The notes: generated by a model from the letters alone, not told the origin. A stretch of 13,427 nucleotides of DNA from Clostridiales bacterium (GCA_017649745.1 JAGCGE010000082.1:1-13427); one strand, 5' to 3'. Positions 1 through 8,494 are shown, numbered from the stretch's first letter. Numbers and translations: made by a program.

Positions 1-250
1 CGACGCTGATTCCGACGTAGTTCATGATGGCTACATCAGCGATCATCCACGGAATGGAGTTAGGACTATAGATACCGATATTCTTACCCTTGTAACCGTT
101 ATTAACGAAGTATGTTCCAAGGTAATTTACCTTCTCAATGAACTCTCCGAAAGTGATCCCGACATACTTGCCGTCGATCATCTCGTGGAGATATTCATTG
201 TCCTTCCACTTCTCATAATCTGCTCTCAATAACTGTTCTAATTCATTCAT
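1..250 (-). CDS. AMP-dependent acyl synthetase/ligase, N-terminal fragment
   Basis: Only the first 83 codons are in the window; the gene continues past the left edge. The translation starts MNELEQLLRADYEKWKDNEY, followed by a stretch reading ITFGEF and then GKNIGIYSPNSIPWMIADVA. This is the usual N-terminal pattern of the ANL (AMP-binding) superfamily: a short helix, the 'T(Y/F)xEF' segment, then 'VGIxxxNsxxWxxadlA'. Known members activate a carboxylic acid, often a fatty acid, with ATP and pass it to CoA or a carrier. The ATP-binding and substrate-pocket motifs lie outside the window, so substrate is unknown. The ATG at 250 lies 5 nt after the GNAT gene, whose final codons supply an AGGGTGA ribosome site. 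It is the last visible gene of the lipid operon and could supply activated acyl groups to the neighbouring acyltransferase; that role is inferred. Confidence 0.85.
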   Translation of the reverse strand, partial: MNELEQLLRADYEKWKDNEYLHEMIDGKYVGITFGEFIEKVNYLGTYFVNNGYKGKNIGIYSPNSIPWMIADVAIMNYVGISV

Positions 251-255
251 TATCG

Positions 256-1323
256 TCACCCTATTTTCCTTTCAAGTAATACATATTCATAGACGTCGGT
301 AACTTCCTCCGTCACATAAGTCTGCGTTAATTTTCCGTCTCTCATAAGTGCGCCGATACTTGGAAGTCCGCTGCTCTTAAGTTCCTTGATGATAGAGAAC
401 ACGAGAGCTTTACCAAGTCCCCTGTGGTTCTGGTCAACGCCCATGTAGAGCATTACGTAGCGTTTCGGCTTTTTCTTGAGTTTCAATATCTTCATGATAT
501 TGAGCGGATTTCCCGTGTGATATACGAGGTTACCATAGTCAGGGATCGACACATAAAAACCGACTGCTTTACCCTTATAATATGCGAGCTTAGTCATGCT
601 CATATTCATGATCTGCTTATAGCTCATGAATACCTCGCGGAAGTCTTCCTGCTTCACGTTCTTGAAGATCGGGAAGTCACTGTAGAGGTCAGTTACGAGC
701 CTGTAGACATCATCGATAGCTGTTGAGAAATCTTCCTCTGTCGGGCTCTTGATCTCGTAACCTGCTGCTTCGAAATCCTTGAATCTCTGCTCATAAAATT
801 CGTTCGAATATGACTCGTCGACACCGTGGAAAGCATTGGAAGTATAGTGCTCACAAACCGCGAATCCGTTGTCCTTGAACAGGTCGAAATAATAATCCTT
901 GTTGTACGGCTCACCCGTGTACGGAGTCTCGAATTTGTTGATCTTAAGTCGGTACTTGATCCAGAAAGATGCATCGACCGGACCCTGGATCTTCGCATAT
1001 CCTTTTTCCTTACAGAACTCATACGCTTTTTCGAAAAGAAACTTCGCAACTTCCTTATCATTTACACACTCGAAAAAGCCCAGATATGCGGTGTCGTCGC
1101 CTTCATAGGTCGTGATACAGAATCTTCCTTTACACTTGTCGGAATCATCAGTAACGATGAATTTGTCGAGCTTAAAATACTTACTGAGCGGATGTTCTTC
1201 ATTAAGGATCTTCTTCATGGAATCAGGATCTTCCATGTTGTCTGAAGAATCATATAACTCTGTCGGAAGTTTCACGAATTCTTTGATGAATTTATCTTCC
1301 TTATCGAACTTTATAAGCTTCAT
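256..1323 (-). CDS. GNAT-family acyltransferase, YghO-like double-GNAT protein
   Basis: This 355-residue protein has a C-terminal GNAT acetyl-CoA-binding motif (NHRGLGKAL, around residues 299-307) after a beta strand reading RYVMLYMGV. The N-terminal half has a segment with GPVDASFW, then GEPYNKDYYFDLFKDNGF. That resembles the 'GPxxFs...PYNpxYYxxLLexxGF' signature of E. coli YghO-type proteins, which appear to have two GNAT-like halves. Known GNATs transfer an acyl group from acyl-CoA to an amine; the acceptor here is unknown. No signal peptide or membrane segment is visible. The start at 1323 has GAGGGG 7 nt upstream and lies 2 nt after the preceding gene, so it is probably translationally coupled. 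Its position between a PEP-synthase-like gene and an acyl ligase, downstream of phospholipid head-group genes, suggests acylation of a lipid amine. That is inference. Confidence 0.8.
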   Translation of the reverse strand: MKLIKFDKEDKFIKEFVKLPTELYDSSDNMEDPDSMKKILNEEHPLSKYFKLDKFIVTDDSDKCKGRFCITTYEGDDTAYLGFFECVNDKEVAKFLFEKAYEFCKEKGYAKIQGPVDASFWIKYRLKINKFETPYTGEPYNKDYYFDLFKDNGFAVCEHYTSNAFHGVDESYSNEFYEQRFKDFEAAGYEIKSPTEEDFSTAIDDVYRLVTDLYSDFPIFKNVKQEDFREVFMSYKQIMNMSMTKLAYYKGKAVGFYVSIPDYGNLVYHTGNPLNIMKILKLKKKPKRYVMLYMGVDQNHRGLGKALVFSIIKELKSSGLPSIGALMRDGKLTQTYVTEEVTDVYEYVLLERKIG

Positions 1324-1325
1324 GT

Positions 1326-3593
1326 TTATACCCCTCTTCTTACTATTTCTACTTTACCATCATCGCCGTTCATCCTGATGATGTCACCGGTTCTGACTGA
1401 GTTCATCAGGTCCTTTACGCCGACGACTGACGGTATCTTTAATTCTCTTGAAATGATCGCCGTGTGTGACAGGAGCGAACCCTTTTCTGACACGACTCCC
1501 TTGGCTGATGCAAGGAGGAAAACCCATCCCGGATCAGTCATCTTGGTGATCAATATCTTGTCCTTAACATCGTATGTATCAGACGGGTCGTTTATGACCA
1601 GCGCCTCGCCTTCCACAACACCGCCGGAACACGGTACTCCGGAAAGCTCGTTATCGTTTAATTTCTTCTTGTATGAGTTAACAGAAGTGTGGTTCTTATC
1701 GAACTCTTCCTGAGCGAAAATGATCCTCGAATATGCAGGTAATTCACGATAGAGTTTATACTTCTCTTTACGCTCATGAATGATGTCTTTCATGTCACGA
1801 GGATTAGTTGCAAGATCAAGTACTTCATTGATTTCCAGGTAGTAGATATCGAATGCTTTATTGATGAGTTTTTGCTGTTCGTATTTCATTCCTAAGGTAT
1901 CGATTATAAGTCTTACGATACCGTAGATACGACTCCTGTTAAGACGCGATATCTCTCGGTTATAGATGCCAAGTGAAGAACGTTTAACATACATTCTCGT
2001 GAGTGCATCATACTTGTCGTTTTCGCTCTTTTCTTTAGTGAAACTCTCATATGTTTTTCGAAGCCTCGTAAGGTCTTCGCGGTAGCTTTCGATACGCTCG
2101 TCAAGAAGCTTCGGATCGGACCTGAAAGTCCTGCTCTCGAGCTTCAATTCTTCGAGGTTACGATCACCGAATTTTCGGATATATTCAGCCTTCGCTCTTT
2201 CGTATTCTTCAGGCGATAATTCGTCCTTGGAAAGAGCCAGTTTTGTTATCTCGATAACAGGCTTCATGCTCTCGATATCAGAGATGCCGCTGATGTAATC
2301 GTTGATCTCTTTATCGTTCTTGTTGTACTTCTTTTTCATGCGGGATTTAAGAAGGCCCGTGAAGATAAAAGCGTACATATCATTAAGCAAAGTTACGTCC
2401 CAGCAACCAAAGAGTTTTACCTTGATCTCATTGAACATCTCGACAAGCTGCGGAGGTGTCAATTCATAGTTGAAATTAGAATAGAAATCATCATTGATCG
2501 TGATGAATTTCTCGTTGAGTTTTCGCATGTTAGAAGGCACTTTTAAAAGCTCATAAACTGAGTTGAAATATGTGCCTACTCGAGTAAAGAATCCAACGTT
2601 TACATCGTCGTTATCGTAGGACTTATTTCTAACGCCGAGCATCTCCTGCCAGACAGGAATAATCTTGCTGCTCATAGGCAGGAATTTAAGTACTGTATAC
2701 CAGTTGCTGATCTTATAGTAAACGCGTCCGTTAACGTGTCCTGTCATGTTAAGGAAGACATCTTCGTGCTTGTTTAATTCCTTCTCGTTCTTAAGCACTC
2801 TCGCGCATACTCCGCGGAACACACCGCTATAAACGAGATCAACGAAAGTAGTCGTTAATGGAAGAGAGATTCCTGGGTAACTTTCGACGATATTACTGTT
2901 ATCAAAGATGAGCGGATCGTCTGTTTTTAGCGTTGTGATATCCCTCGCCTGAAGGATGTAAATGACGTCGTCTTTTATCGCGAATTCTATATCAAGATAC
3001 TCTCCGAAAAGTTCCTTTATCTTTCCGGATATATCGATCAATTCCTCGACTTTTTTACTGTCCAGAAGTTCCTCTTCACCTTCGTAGTAATAGATCTTAT
3101 CTGTGAGGTTATAGTAGTAAGATGTTGTGTCGATCTTTGAAGAAACAACGCCTTCACCAAGACCTCTTCCGACAGTTATGACACTCTCGTTTAAGATGCC
3201 CTGAGGATTAGCAGTAAACAATACTCCTGAGATATCAGAATCGATCATCTCCTGCACGATAACATTCATCTTAAGTCCGCTGAGATCGATGTTGTTCTCA
3301 GCTGCATAAGCCTTTACTGTCTCGCTGTTGACGGAGTTCATCGCGTCCTTGATCCTGTCGTTTACTTCACTTCTCGGAACGTTCAGGAAAGTGTCGAACT
3401 GACCTGCAAAACTCGTGTCAGTTCCGTCTTCCAGATTCGCTGAACTTCTGACGGAATAGTACTCGCATTCACTAGGAAAATCGAAGGTAAATTCGCCTTT
3501 TCGAAGAAGGTCATAAGGCAGCACAGCGAAAGCCGGAACGTTGATCCCGTGCTCTCTCATGGTGAGCAGATTGTCGATCTTTTTACCGTACAT
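1326..3593 (-). CDS. PEP-synthase-like ATP-dependent phosphotransferase, lacking the PEP-binding barrel (copy 2)
   Basis: This 755-residue protein has the phosphoenolpyruvate synthase/PPDK ATP-grasp domain at about residues 1-222. It includes VRSSANLEDG and SFAGQFDTFLNV, then VQEMIDSDISGVLFT, and closes with VIYILQARDIT. A divergent helical middle region (about 223-655) matches no family I recognise. The C-terminal phosphohistidine swivel domain contains DPGWVFLL and GSLLSHTAIISRELKIPSVVG, with catalytic His710. It ends there, with no TIM barrel for PEP or pyruvate. That order (ATP-grasp, substrate domain, His domain) is the layout of rifampin phosphotransferase, in which ATP phosphorylates the His and then an alcohol. 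The ATP-grasp domain is compact: it lacks about 55 residues before VRSS that its paralogue at 5979-8486 has. The start has AAAGG 6 nt upstream and lies 1 nt after the UbiA gene. A lipid alcohol as substrate is inference from context. Confidence 0.85.
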   Translation of the reverse strand: MYGKKIDNLLTMREHGINVPAFAVLPYDLLRKGEFTFDFPSECEYYSVRSSANLEDGTDTSFAGQFDTFLNVPRSEVNDRIKDAMNSVNSETVKAYAAENNIDLSGLKMNVIVQEMIDSDISGVLFTANPQGILNESVITVGRGLGEGVVSSKIDTTSYYYNLTDKIYYYEGEEELLDSKKVEELIDISGKIKELFGEYLDIEFAIKDDVIYILQARDITTLKTDDPLIFDNSNIVESYPGISLPLTTTFVDLVYSGVFRGVCARVLKNEKELNKHEDVFLNMTGHVNGRVYYKISNWYTVLKFLPMSSKIIPVWQEMLGVRNKSYDNDDVNVGFFTRVGTYFNSVYELLKVPSNMRKLNEKFITINDDFYSNFNYELTPPQLVEMFNEIKVKLFGCWDVTLLNDMYAFIFTGLLKSRMKKKYNKNDKEINDYISGISDIESMKPVIEITKLALSKDELSPEEYERAKAEYIRKFGDRNLEELKLESRTFRSDPKLLDERIESYREDLTRLRKTYESFTKEKSENDKYDALTRMYVKRSSLGIYNREISRLNRSRIYGIVRLIIDTLGMKYEQQKLINKAFDIYYLEINEVLDLATNPRDMKDIIHERKEKYKLYRELPAYSRIIFAQEEFDKNHTSVNSYKKKLNDNELSGVPCSGGVVEGEALVINDPSDTYDVKDKILITKMTDPGWVFLLASAKGVVSEKGSLLSHTAIISRELKIPSVVGVKDLMNSVRTGDIIRMNGDDGKVEIVRRGV

Positions 3594-3594
3594 C

Positions 3595-4503
3595 TTATAC
3601 CTTTCCGAAGATCAGGAAGAAGGCGATCGTAAGAAGCATCGTCGACTCCTGAAAGTATGTGTATAGTTCGACTTTATTGACGAGCGTGAACTTCTCAGGA
3701 TCCTTCATGTACTGGATGAACTTCCATGTCATCCATGATACGAGAAGGCCTAAGATCAATACGGAAACTTTGTTGAGATTCCATACGAGGATGAAGTTCG
3801 TGATGATATCCATGATGGTAAGGATGAGAACAAATCTCGTCGCCTTTTTATATCCGAAAAGCTTCGAATAAGTCGTGTAATCGTTCTCGTCTTTTGGCGC
3901 CTTGATCTTCCTTGATACCTCCCAGATGAGAGCAGGGAAATAAAGCGTCCAGAGTGCCATGATATTCGTAAGAGATATTATCGGCAGCTGATACTTGATG
4001 ATAGTAAAAGCGATGATATAAAGATTGATAAAAGCCTGCACCGGATTATGCGTAACGAGCGCGAGCGGAAGGCTCGGCTGGATCTTCGCTTTCTGGAAGA
4101 ACCACTTGCTCATGAGGTAACCGTAGATATAGAGCACGATAAAGAACGGCAGGTTGTCACGCATGAAGATGATGTTTAATACAAGTGTTATCGCCTGAAC
4201 TATAACGCACGCGATAACGATATCTTTCTTGAATACTCTGCCGCTTGGAAGTGGCCTGTCAGGGAACAGTTCCTTGTCCGTCTCGAAATCCTTAAGATCG
4301 TCCGCGATACGAAGCCACAAGAGGAATGCGAACACGGTAAAAGCACCCGTGAATTCCGACGGGCCGATCCTGAATTCTTTCCACGTTACACCCTGATTCA
4401 GAAGGATGATGAAATGTATCTCCAGGAATACGATTATGCCCAAGATAAGTCTCGGGATAAGCGGATATCTCTCCTTAAAATATATGTGAAGCCTTTTAAG
4501 CAT
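3595..4503 (-). CDS. UbiA-superfamily membrane prenyltransferase
   Basis: This is a 302-residue polytopic membrane protein, probably with eight or nine helices. The first Asp-rich motif of the UbiA family is visible as D68-D69-x-x-D72-x-x-x-D76 (ADDLKDFETD), followed by R83-P-L-x-x-G88. The second is D205-x-x-D208, in KDENDYTTYSKLFG. UbiA enzymes use Mg2+ on these residues to transfer a polyprenyl group from its diphosphate to an acceptor such as a quinone ring, a porphyrin or, in archaea, geranylgeranylglyceryl phosphate. The acceptor here cannot be read from sequence. A longer frame opens at 4545, but I chose the ATG at 4503 because GGAGG lies 5 nt before it; this start overlaps the last 8 nt of psd. 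Placement among CarS-, PssA- and Psd-type genes favours a lipid acceptor (inference). Confidence 0.85.
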   Translation of the reverse strand: MLKRLHIYFKERYPLIPRLILGIIVFLEIHFIILLNQGVTWKEFRIGPSEFTGAFTVFAFLLWLRIADDLKDFETDKELFPDRPLPSGRVFKKDIVIACVIVQAITLVLNIIFMRDNLPFFIVLYIYGYLMSKWFFQKAKIQPSLPLALVTHNPVQAFINLYIIAFTIIKYQLPIISLTNIMALWTLYFPALIWEVSRKIKAPKDENDYTTYSKLFGYKKATRFVLILTIMDIITNFILVWNLNKVSVLILGLLVSWMTWKFIQYMKDPEKFTLVNKVELYTYFQESTMLLTIAFFLIFGKV

Positions 4504-5356
4504 TTTTGCCTCCGATCCGCTCGCCATAGCGAACGCATGTCTCAACCCCGTTCCTGCTCTGCTCCATAATATCTTCGTCTACCTTAAGGATGTTCTTCTC
4601 AACAAAGATTATAACAGTAGAGCCACCGGGCTCAAAATACCCTTTCTCCTGTCCCTTCTCGAAAACATCTGCTCCGTGATCTATGATCTTACCCACAAGA
4701 AGCGCGCCGACTTCGACGAAGATCATCGTTCCGAAGTTATCTGTTTCAAGAAGACTAATGTTCCTTGTATTCTCTTTATATATCTTCTTATCCTTCGATA
4801 TCGGACTAACTGTATGAAGCTTGCCCTTTATCTTGGATCTTTTTATCACCTTGCCGCTATCGGTAAAACAGTATCTGTGATAGTCATCCATGCACAGCCT
4901 GAATACCAACGCGAGACCGCCCTTAAACTTATCTGTATCGTATCCTTCGCAGATCTCAGAGACCTCATAATCCCTGCCCTTTACATGAAGCATCGTCTGA
5001 TCGTTTATCTCGTATACCAGAAGCTTCGAATCAGCAGGAGAAATGAATGCATCATTGTTAGTATCTATCGGTCTTTTGCCGTCCCTTATCTTACGCGTGA
5101 AAAAGTCATTAAACGACACGTATTCTCTGTCTTCGAAATCGTTCATGTCGATGTGATTCTTTTCGATAAATGGAGCGATCTTTGAAGCAGATTTTCTTGT
5201 GCCCTGCATCTTGCCGTAGATGCCTGATACGAGTGGCGATACAGCAAGCCACAGAAGAAGCCTTCCGACAGGGTTGTGATACAAAAATTCGAGTTTTCCG
5301 CTGCCGTACTGTTCGATCTCTATATAACTTCTGCTTCGTCTGTCGTAGATCTTCAT
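4496..5356 (-). CDS. psd: Phosphatidylserine decarboxylase proenzyme
   Basis: This 286-residue pyruvoyl-dependent decarboxylase converts phosphatidylserine, or a lipid analogue carrying phosphoserine, to the ethanolamine form at the membrane. The self-cleavage site is GGST, so cleavage between Gly245 and Ser246 would give a 245-residue beta chain and a 41-residue alpha chain starting with the pyruvoyl group. The catalytic Asp is D109 (SPADSK) and the His is H160 (MDDYHRYCF). The segment VSFNDFFTRKIRDGKRP is also typical of the family. Archaeal archaetidylserine decarboxylases belong to the same superfamily, so the lipid tail cannot be assigned from this gene alone. The ATG at 5356 has GAGGTG 5 nt upstream, overlapping the pssA stop codon. 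The gene's 3' end overlaps the UbiA start by 8 nt. Confidence 0.95.
   Translation of the reverse strand: MKIYDRRSRSYIEIEQYGSGKLEFLYHNPVGRLLLWLAVSPLVSGIYGKMQGTRKSASKIAPFIEKNHIDMNDFEDREYVSFNDFFTRKIRDGKRPIDTNNDAFISPADSKLLVYEINDQTMLHVKGRDYEVSEICEGYDTDKFKGGLALVFRLCMDDYHRYCFTDSGKVIKRSKIKGKLHTVSPISKDKKIYKENTRNISLLETDNFGTMIFVEVGALLVGKIIDHGADVFEKGQEKGYFEPGGSTVIIFVEKNILKVDEDIMEQSRNGVETCVRYGERIGGKNA
4509..4513 (-). promoter_or_regulatory. Ribosome binding site of the UbiA gene
   Basis: The minus strand reads GGAGGCAAAAATG, a perfect Shine-Dalgarno core 5 nt from the ATG at 4503. It lies inside the 3' end of psd and decides the UbiA start against the upstream in-frame ATG at 4545. It also implies translational coupling to psd. 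Confidence 0.8.
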
Positions 5357-5364
5357 CTTACACC

Positions 5365-5976
5365 TCAGAGGAATACGATAAATACCACCAGCATTACGAT
5401 CGCAAGGATCGCGAAGATTGCATAAGCGATTCCCTTAGGCTTAGGGATCTTTATCTTAAGGATCTGGCATATAGCGACGATACCGATCATGACTGAATAG
5501 AAGATCATAAATGCAGTCTTGTGCATGACAGGCTTCAAAAGATAAAGTAGAGGGAATATGAGCGCCGAGAACGTTACCGGAAGACCCGTGTAATGCTTTA
5601 CCGGATTATTCTTGTCCGCTGTTATGAGGTTGAAGTATCCAAGCCTTGCTACACCTGCGATCGCAAAGAGGATATAGATCGGGATGTGCCAATAATGTGT
5701 TAGCCCCATGCCGAGGAAAAGAACGATCGGGAATACTACGAAGCTAACCGTATCTGCGAGCGAATCAAGCTCAACGCCGAATGCCTTTTCTTCTTCCGTT
5801 CTCTTACACTTCCTTGCGACTGCGCCGTCGAAAAGATCACAGATTCCTGCGACCATGAGACATACAAAAGCATACTTCACATCGATTCCCGTAAACGAGA
5901 GGAAGATGCCCGCGACTGCGACTGCCATTCCTAAATAAGTCAATATGACTGACTTGTTCCACTTACCTATAAACAT
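5365..5976 (-). CDS. pssA: CDP-alcohol phosphatidyltransferase, phosphatidylserine synthase type
   Basis: This membrane protein of about 203 residues and about six helices carries the CDP-alcohol phosphatidyltransferase signature: D47-x-x-D50-G-x-x-A-R, then G-x-x-x-D71-x-x-x-D75 (GVELDSLAD). These Asp residues bind two metal ions and displace CMP from a CDP-lipid. The GxELDSLADxVSF segment is characteristic of bacterial PssA, and an adjacent psd makes serine the likely acceptor. The gap between the AR pair and the following Gly is 11 residues (KCKRTEEEKAF) instead of the usual 8, a form I associate with clostridial PssA. The start is ambiguous. The ATG at 5976 has GGTGAG 5 nt upstream; a GTG at 5982 would add two residues and give a 4-nt GTGA overlap with the upstream gene. 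I prefer the ATG. Confidence 0.9.
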   Translation of the reverse strand: MFIGKWNKSVILTYLGMAVAVAGIFLSFTGIDVKYAFVCLMVAGICDLFDGAVARKCKRTEEEKAFGVELDSLADTVSFVVFPIVLFLGMGLTHYWHIPIYILFAIAGVARLGYFNLITADKNNPVKHYTGLPVTFSALIFPLLYLLKPVMHKTAFMIFYSVMIGIVAICQILKIKIPKPKGIAYAIFAILAIVMLVVFIVFL

Positions 5977-5978
5977 AC

Positions 5979-8486
5979 TCACTCACCATCCGATATCTCT
6001 ACTATTCCCGTACTTCCATCGATCGTGATCGTCTGACCGTCCTTTATCTTGCTCATCGCATCCTTACAGCATACGATAGCAGGGATTCCATACTCTCTCG
6101 ATACGATCGCTGCATGACATAAGATACCGCCGTACTCCGTTACGATACCCGACAAGATCGCGAACTTAGGAGTCCATCCCGTATCGGTAAATCTCGTTAC
6201 GAGGATGTCGCCCTGCTTTAGCCTGTCGATCTTCGTAAAGTCTTCAATGACTCTTGCAGTCGCAGTGATCTTACCGTTGTTCGCGCCAAGACCTCTGATC
6301 GAATTCTTGCTCTCAGGATCCTTCAGCACCTTGAAATCGTGTCCGATCTCATTATCACTTATATAGTTCCTGTATGCATTGTAATAGATCTTATTCTTTC
6401 TGATGATCTCCTTAAGATCTGCACTTGTCTTCTTGCCTTCGATATAGTCCCATACCTGGCCGACCTTCAGGAACCAGATGTCTTCCCACTTATCGAGCAC
6501 TCCGTCTTTTTCGAGCTTTTTAGCATACTCGATAGTGTACATACGGAGCATGTAGTAGAACCTTGTCGATACATCACGGAACTCTTCTCTCCACCAGAGC
6601 ATCCTACGCATGTTAGCGACCTTTTTGGAGATCTTCTTATGCGTTCCGGATGACACCTTCGTTTTAAGATCATCCAAGATCTTCGTGTAGACTTCAGTTC
6701 CTCTCTCCTTATCCTCTTTCGGCGAGAAAGAATCATCGAGAAGTGCCATATCCTTAACCATCGCGATCAGGACCTCAGGTTCCTCATAGTAACAAGGATA
6801 AGTGATGTCGAGTTCCTTGTCGGAATGATATCCGTAGTCTTCGATGAGCTTTCTTACCTCAGGCATATTATATTTATCGCTGTCTATATGATCCTTCAGT
6901 GAAAGAGCATCGTTCTCCTTCCAGAACTTCGCCTTCTCCTCATCGGCTCTGATGCTTCTTGTAATGTCCCACATGTCATAGAACGGGAGCAGATGCGAGA
7001 TGTTATCGATACTTCCGAGAAGTGACAGATATTCACTCTCAGATACGTACTTAAGAAGGCTGTCCTTATAAAGCGACTGATGGATCGTGTTGATGAAGAT
7101 CTGGTGGAAGTAAGTCGTCTCACTTCTTAAATATGTCTCTCTCGTGATCTTCATATAAGCCTTGGTTATATCTTCGATCTTGTGCTCGTCGATTTTCTTC
7201 TTGTAATCATAGTAAAGATCAAGAAGCTCCTGCTTATAACGCTCGGAATTCTTTCGTCTGTCATCGAGAAGACCCTTCTGCTTGATTATGATCGGGATCA
7301 TCTTGATGAGCACCTTAGGTGTCGCCTTCGTAACGACTCCGTCGCCCACATAATCACCGACGATACCGTATTCATTATCGAATTCCCTCTCCTTATAACC
7401 GACGATCTGCTTCATGGTCTTCTTAACTGCAGAGAGGTTCCAGTAGCATCTTCCGTAGTACATCTCACCAAGCTTTTTAGGAAGTTCCTCATCCTTTAAG
7501 ATCTTGGAATCAACAATAAATGTGCGCAGAGAATATTCCCAGATATACTCATAAAGACTCCACATATAAGGAGTGCACACATTAGCCGACACACCGCCGT
7601 CCTTAAAGTCAGCAGTCGTCCACACATCAGTGATACCTGTGTAACTTATCTTCGTGATCCTTCTTGACTGAAGGATATAAAGCTTACCGTCCTTTATCGC
7701 GAACTCGATATCACAAGGATAACCGAAGTGCTGTCCTATCTTCGCGAAAACACCGGCGTACTCCTTAACCTTCTCAGGTGACAGGAAAGTATTCTTCTCG
7801 TCGCGATCTTTTTCGAGATCTTCATACCAGTCATAGTAATATCTCTGCGGGACCGTCTTACCGCTTACGATATTCTCACCAAGACCTTCGGACACTTCGA
7901 TGAGCATCGTCTTGTCATTACCCGTCACAGGATCGATCGTAAAGCAGATACCGCTATAATCCGAATCGACCATCTCCTGGCAAACGACTGACATCTTAAG
8001 ATCTTCAAGATCGATCGACTTGTTGATGAGATAGCTTAAGATGATCTCACTGAACATAGACTTGTAGCAGTTGATTACATTGCGCTCGATATCGTCATAA
8101 GATGTATTGAGGAAAGTCTGATACTGACCTGCAAACGAGAACTCGTCGAGGTCCTCTTTCGTACCGCTGCTTCGAACGGCATAGAGCTTACTCTTGTCAG
8201 CTATCTCCTCTATCTCTTTTCTGATATCCTGCGGAAGTTTCGAATCGTCAAAGAGCTTAGCGATCTTCTCACCCGTCTCCTTGATATTATCCTTATTAAG
8301 TCCTGAAAGCGCAGTCTTGATATCGCTTCCGATACCGTTCTCGCTCACGGTCTTATCATAAACATCACTATCCAGAACAAATCCGTTCGGAACATTAAAT
8401 CCTTCTCTCCTCATAAGAAGAAGGAACTTACCCTTATTACCAAGTTTCTCTCCGTTATCTTCCCTGTTATCCAACCTTACGATCAT
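5979..8486 (-). CDS. PEP-synthase-like ATP-dependent phosphotransferase, lacking the PEP-binding barrel (copy 1)
   Basis: This 835-residue protein has an ATP-grasp domain at about residues 1-280, with GNKGKFLLLMRREGFNVPNGF near the N-terminus, VRSSGTKED and SFAGQYQTFLNT in the middle, and LYILQSRRIT at its end (Gln273). A long, divergent, mostly helical middle region (about 285-740) rich in charged and aromatic residues is probably the substrate domain. The swivel phosphohistidine domain has DTGWTPKF and GGILCHAAIVSREYGIPAIV, with His791. There is no C-terminal PEP/pyruvate barrel, so phosphoenolpyruvate synthase or PPDK activity is unlikely. It is a distant paralogue of the protein at 1326-3593; the two share the end domains but I see little similarity in the middle, suggesting different acceptors. 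GAGGTGA lies 4 nt before the ATG, and the gap to the CarS-like gene is 8 nt. Phosphorylation of a lipid alcohol is inferred. Confidence 0.85.
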   Translation of the reverse strand: MIVRLDNREDNGEKLGNKGKFLLLMRREGFNVPNGFVLDSDVYDKTVSENGIGSDIKTALSGLNKDNIKETGEKIAKLFDDSKLPQDIRKEIEEIADKSKLYAVRSSGTKEDLDEFSFAGQYQTFLNTSYDDIERNVINCYKSMFSEIILSYLINKSIDLEDLKMSVVCQEMVDSDYSGICFTIDPVTGNDKTMLIEVSEGLGENIVSGKTVPQRYYYDWYEDLEKDRDEKNTFLSPEKVKEYAGVFAKIGQHFGYPCDIEFAIKDGKLYILQSRRITKISYTGITDVWTTADFKDGGVSANVCTPYMWSLYEYIWEYSLRTFIVDSKILKDEELPKKLGEMYYGRCYWNLSAVKKTMKQIVGYKEREFDNEYGIVGDYVGDGVVTKATPKVLIKMIPIIIKQKGLLDDRRKNSERYKQELLDLYYDYKKKIDEHKIEDITKAYMKITRETYLRSETTYFHQIFINTIHQSLYKDSLLKYVSESEYLSLLGSIDNISHLLPFYDMWDITRSIRADEEKAKFWKENDALSLKDHIDSDKYNMPEVRKLIEDYGYHSDKELDITYPCYYEEPEVLIAMVKDMALLDDSFSPKEDKERGTEVYTKILDDLKTKVSSGTHKKISKKVANMRRMLWWREEFRDVSTRFYYMLRMYTIEYAKKLEKDGVLDKWEDIWFLKVGQVWDYIEGKKTSADLKEIIRKNKIYYNAYRNYISDNEIGHDFKVLKDPESKNSIRGLGANNGKITATARVIEDFTKIDRLKQGDILVTRFTDTGWTPKFAILSGIVTEYGGILCHAAIVSREYGIPAIVCCKDAMSKIKDGQTITIDGSTGIVEISDGE

Positions 8487-8494
8487 AACTCACC

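Noticed and set aside
424..1245. Open frames on the plus strand opposite the GNAT gene (424-726, 826-1245)
   Set aside because: They mirror a well-supported minus-strand gene, have no ribosome sites or family motifs, and are shadows of its codon pattern. The same holds for plus-strand frames opposite the other genes, such as 11325-12023 opposite the protease.
4504..4545. Longer UbiA start at 4545
   Set aside because: It would overlap psd by 50 nt with no ribosome site, while the ATG at 4503 has GGAGG at the right distance and begins right before the first amphipathic and membrane segments.
1326..8486. Calling either large protein phosphoenolpyruvate synthase (PpsA) or PPDK
   Set aside because: Both stop right after the phosphohistidine domain and lack the C-terminal PEP/pyruvate barrel those enzymes need.
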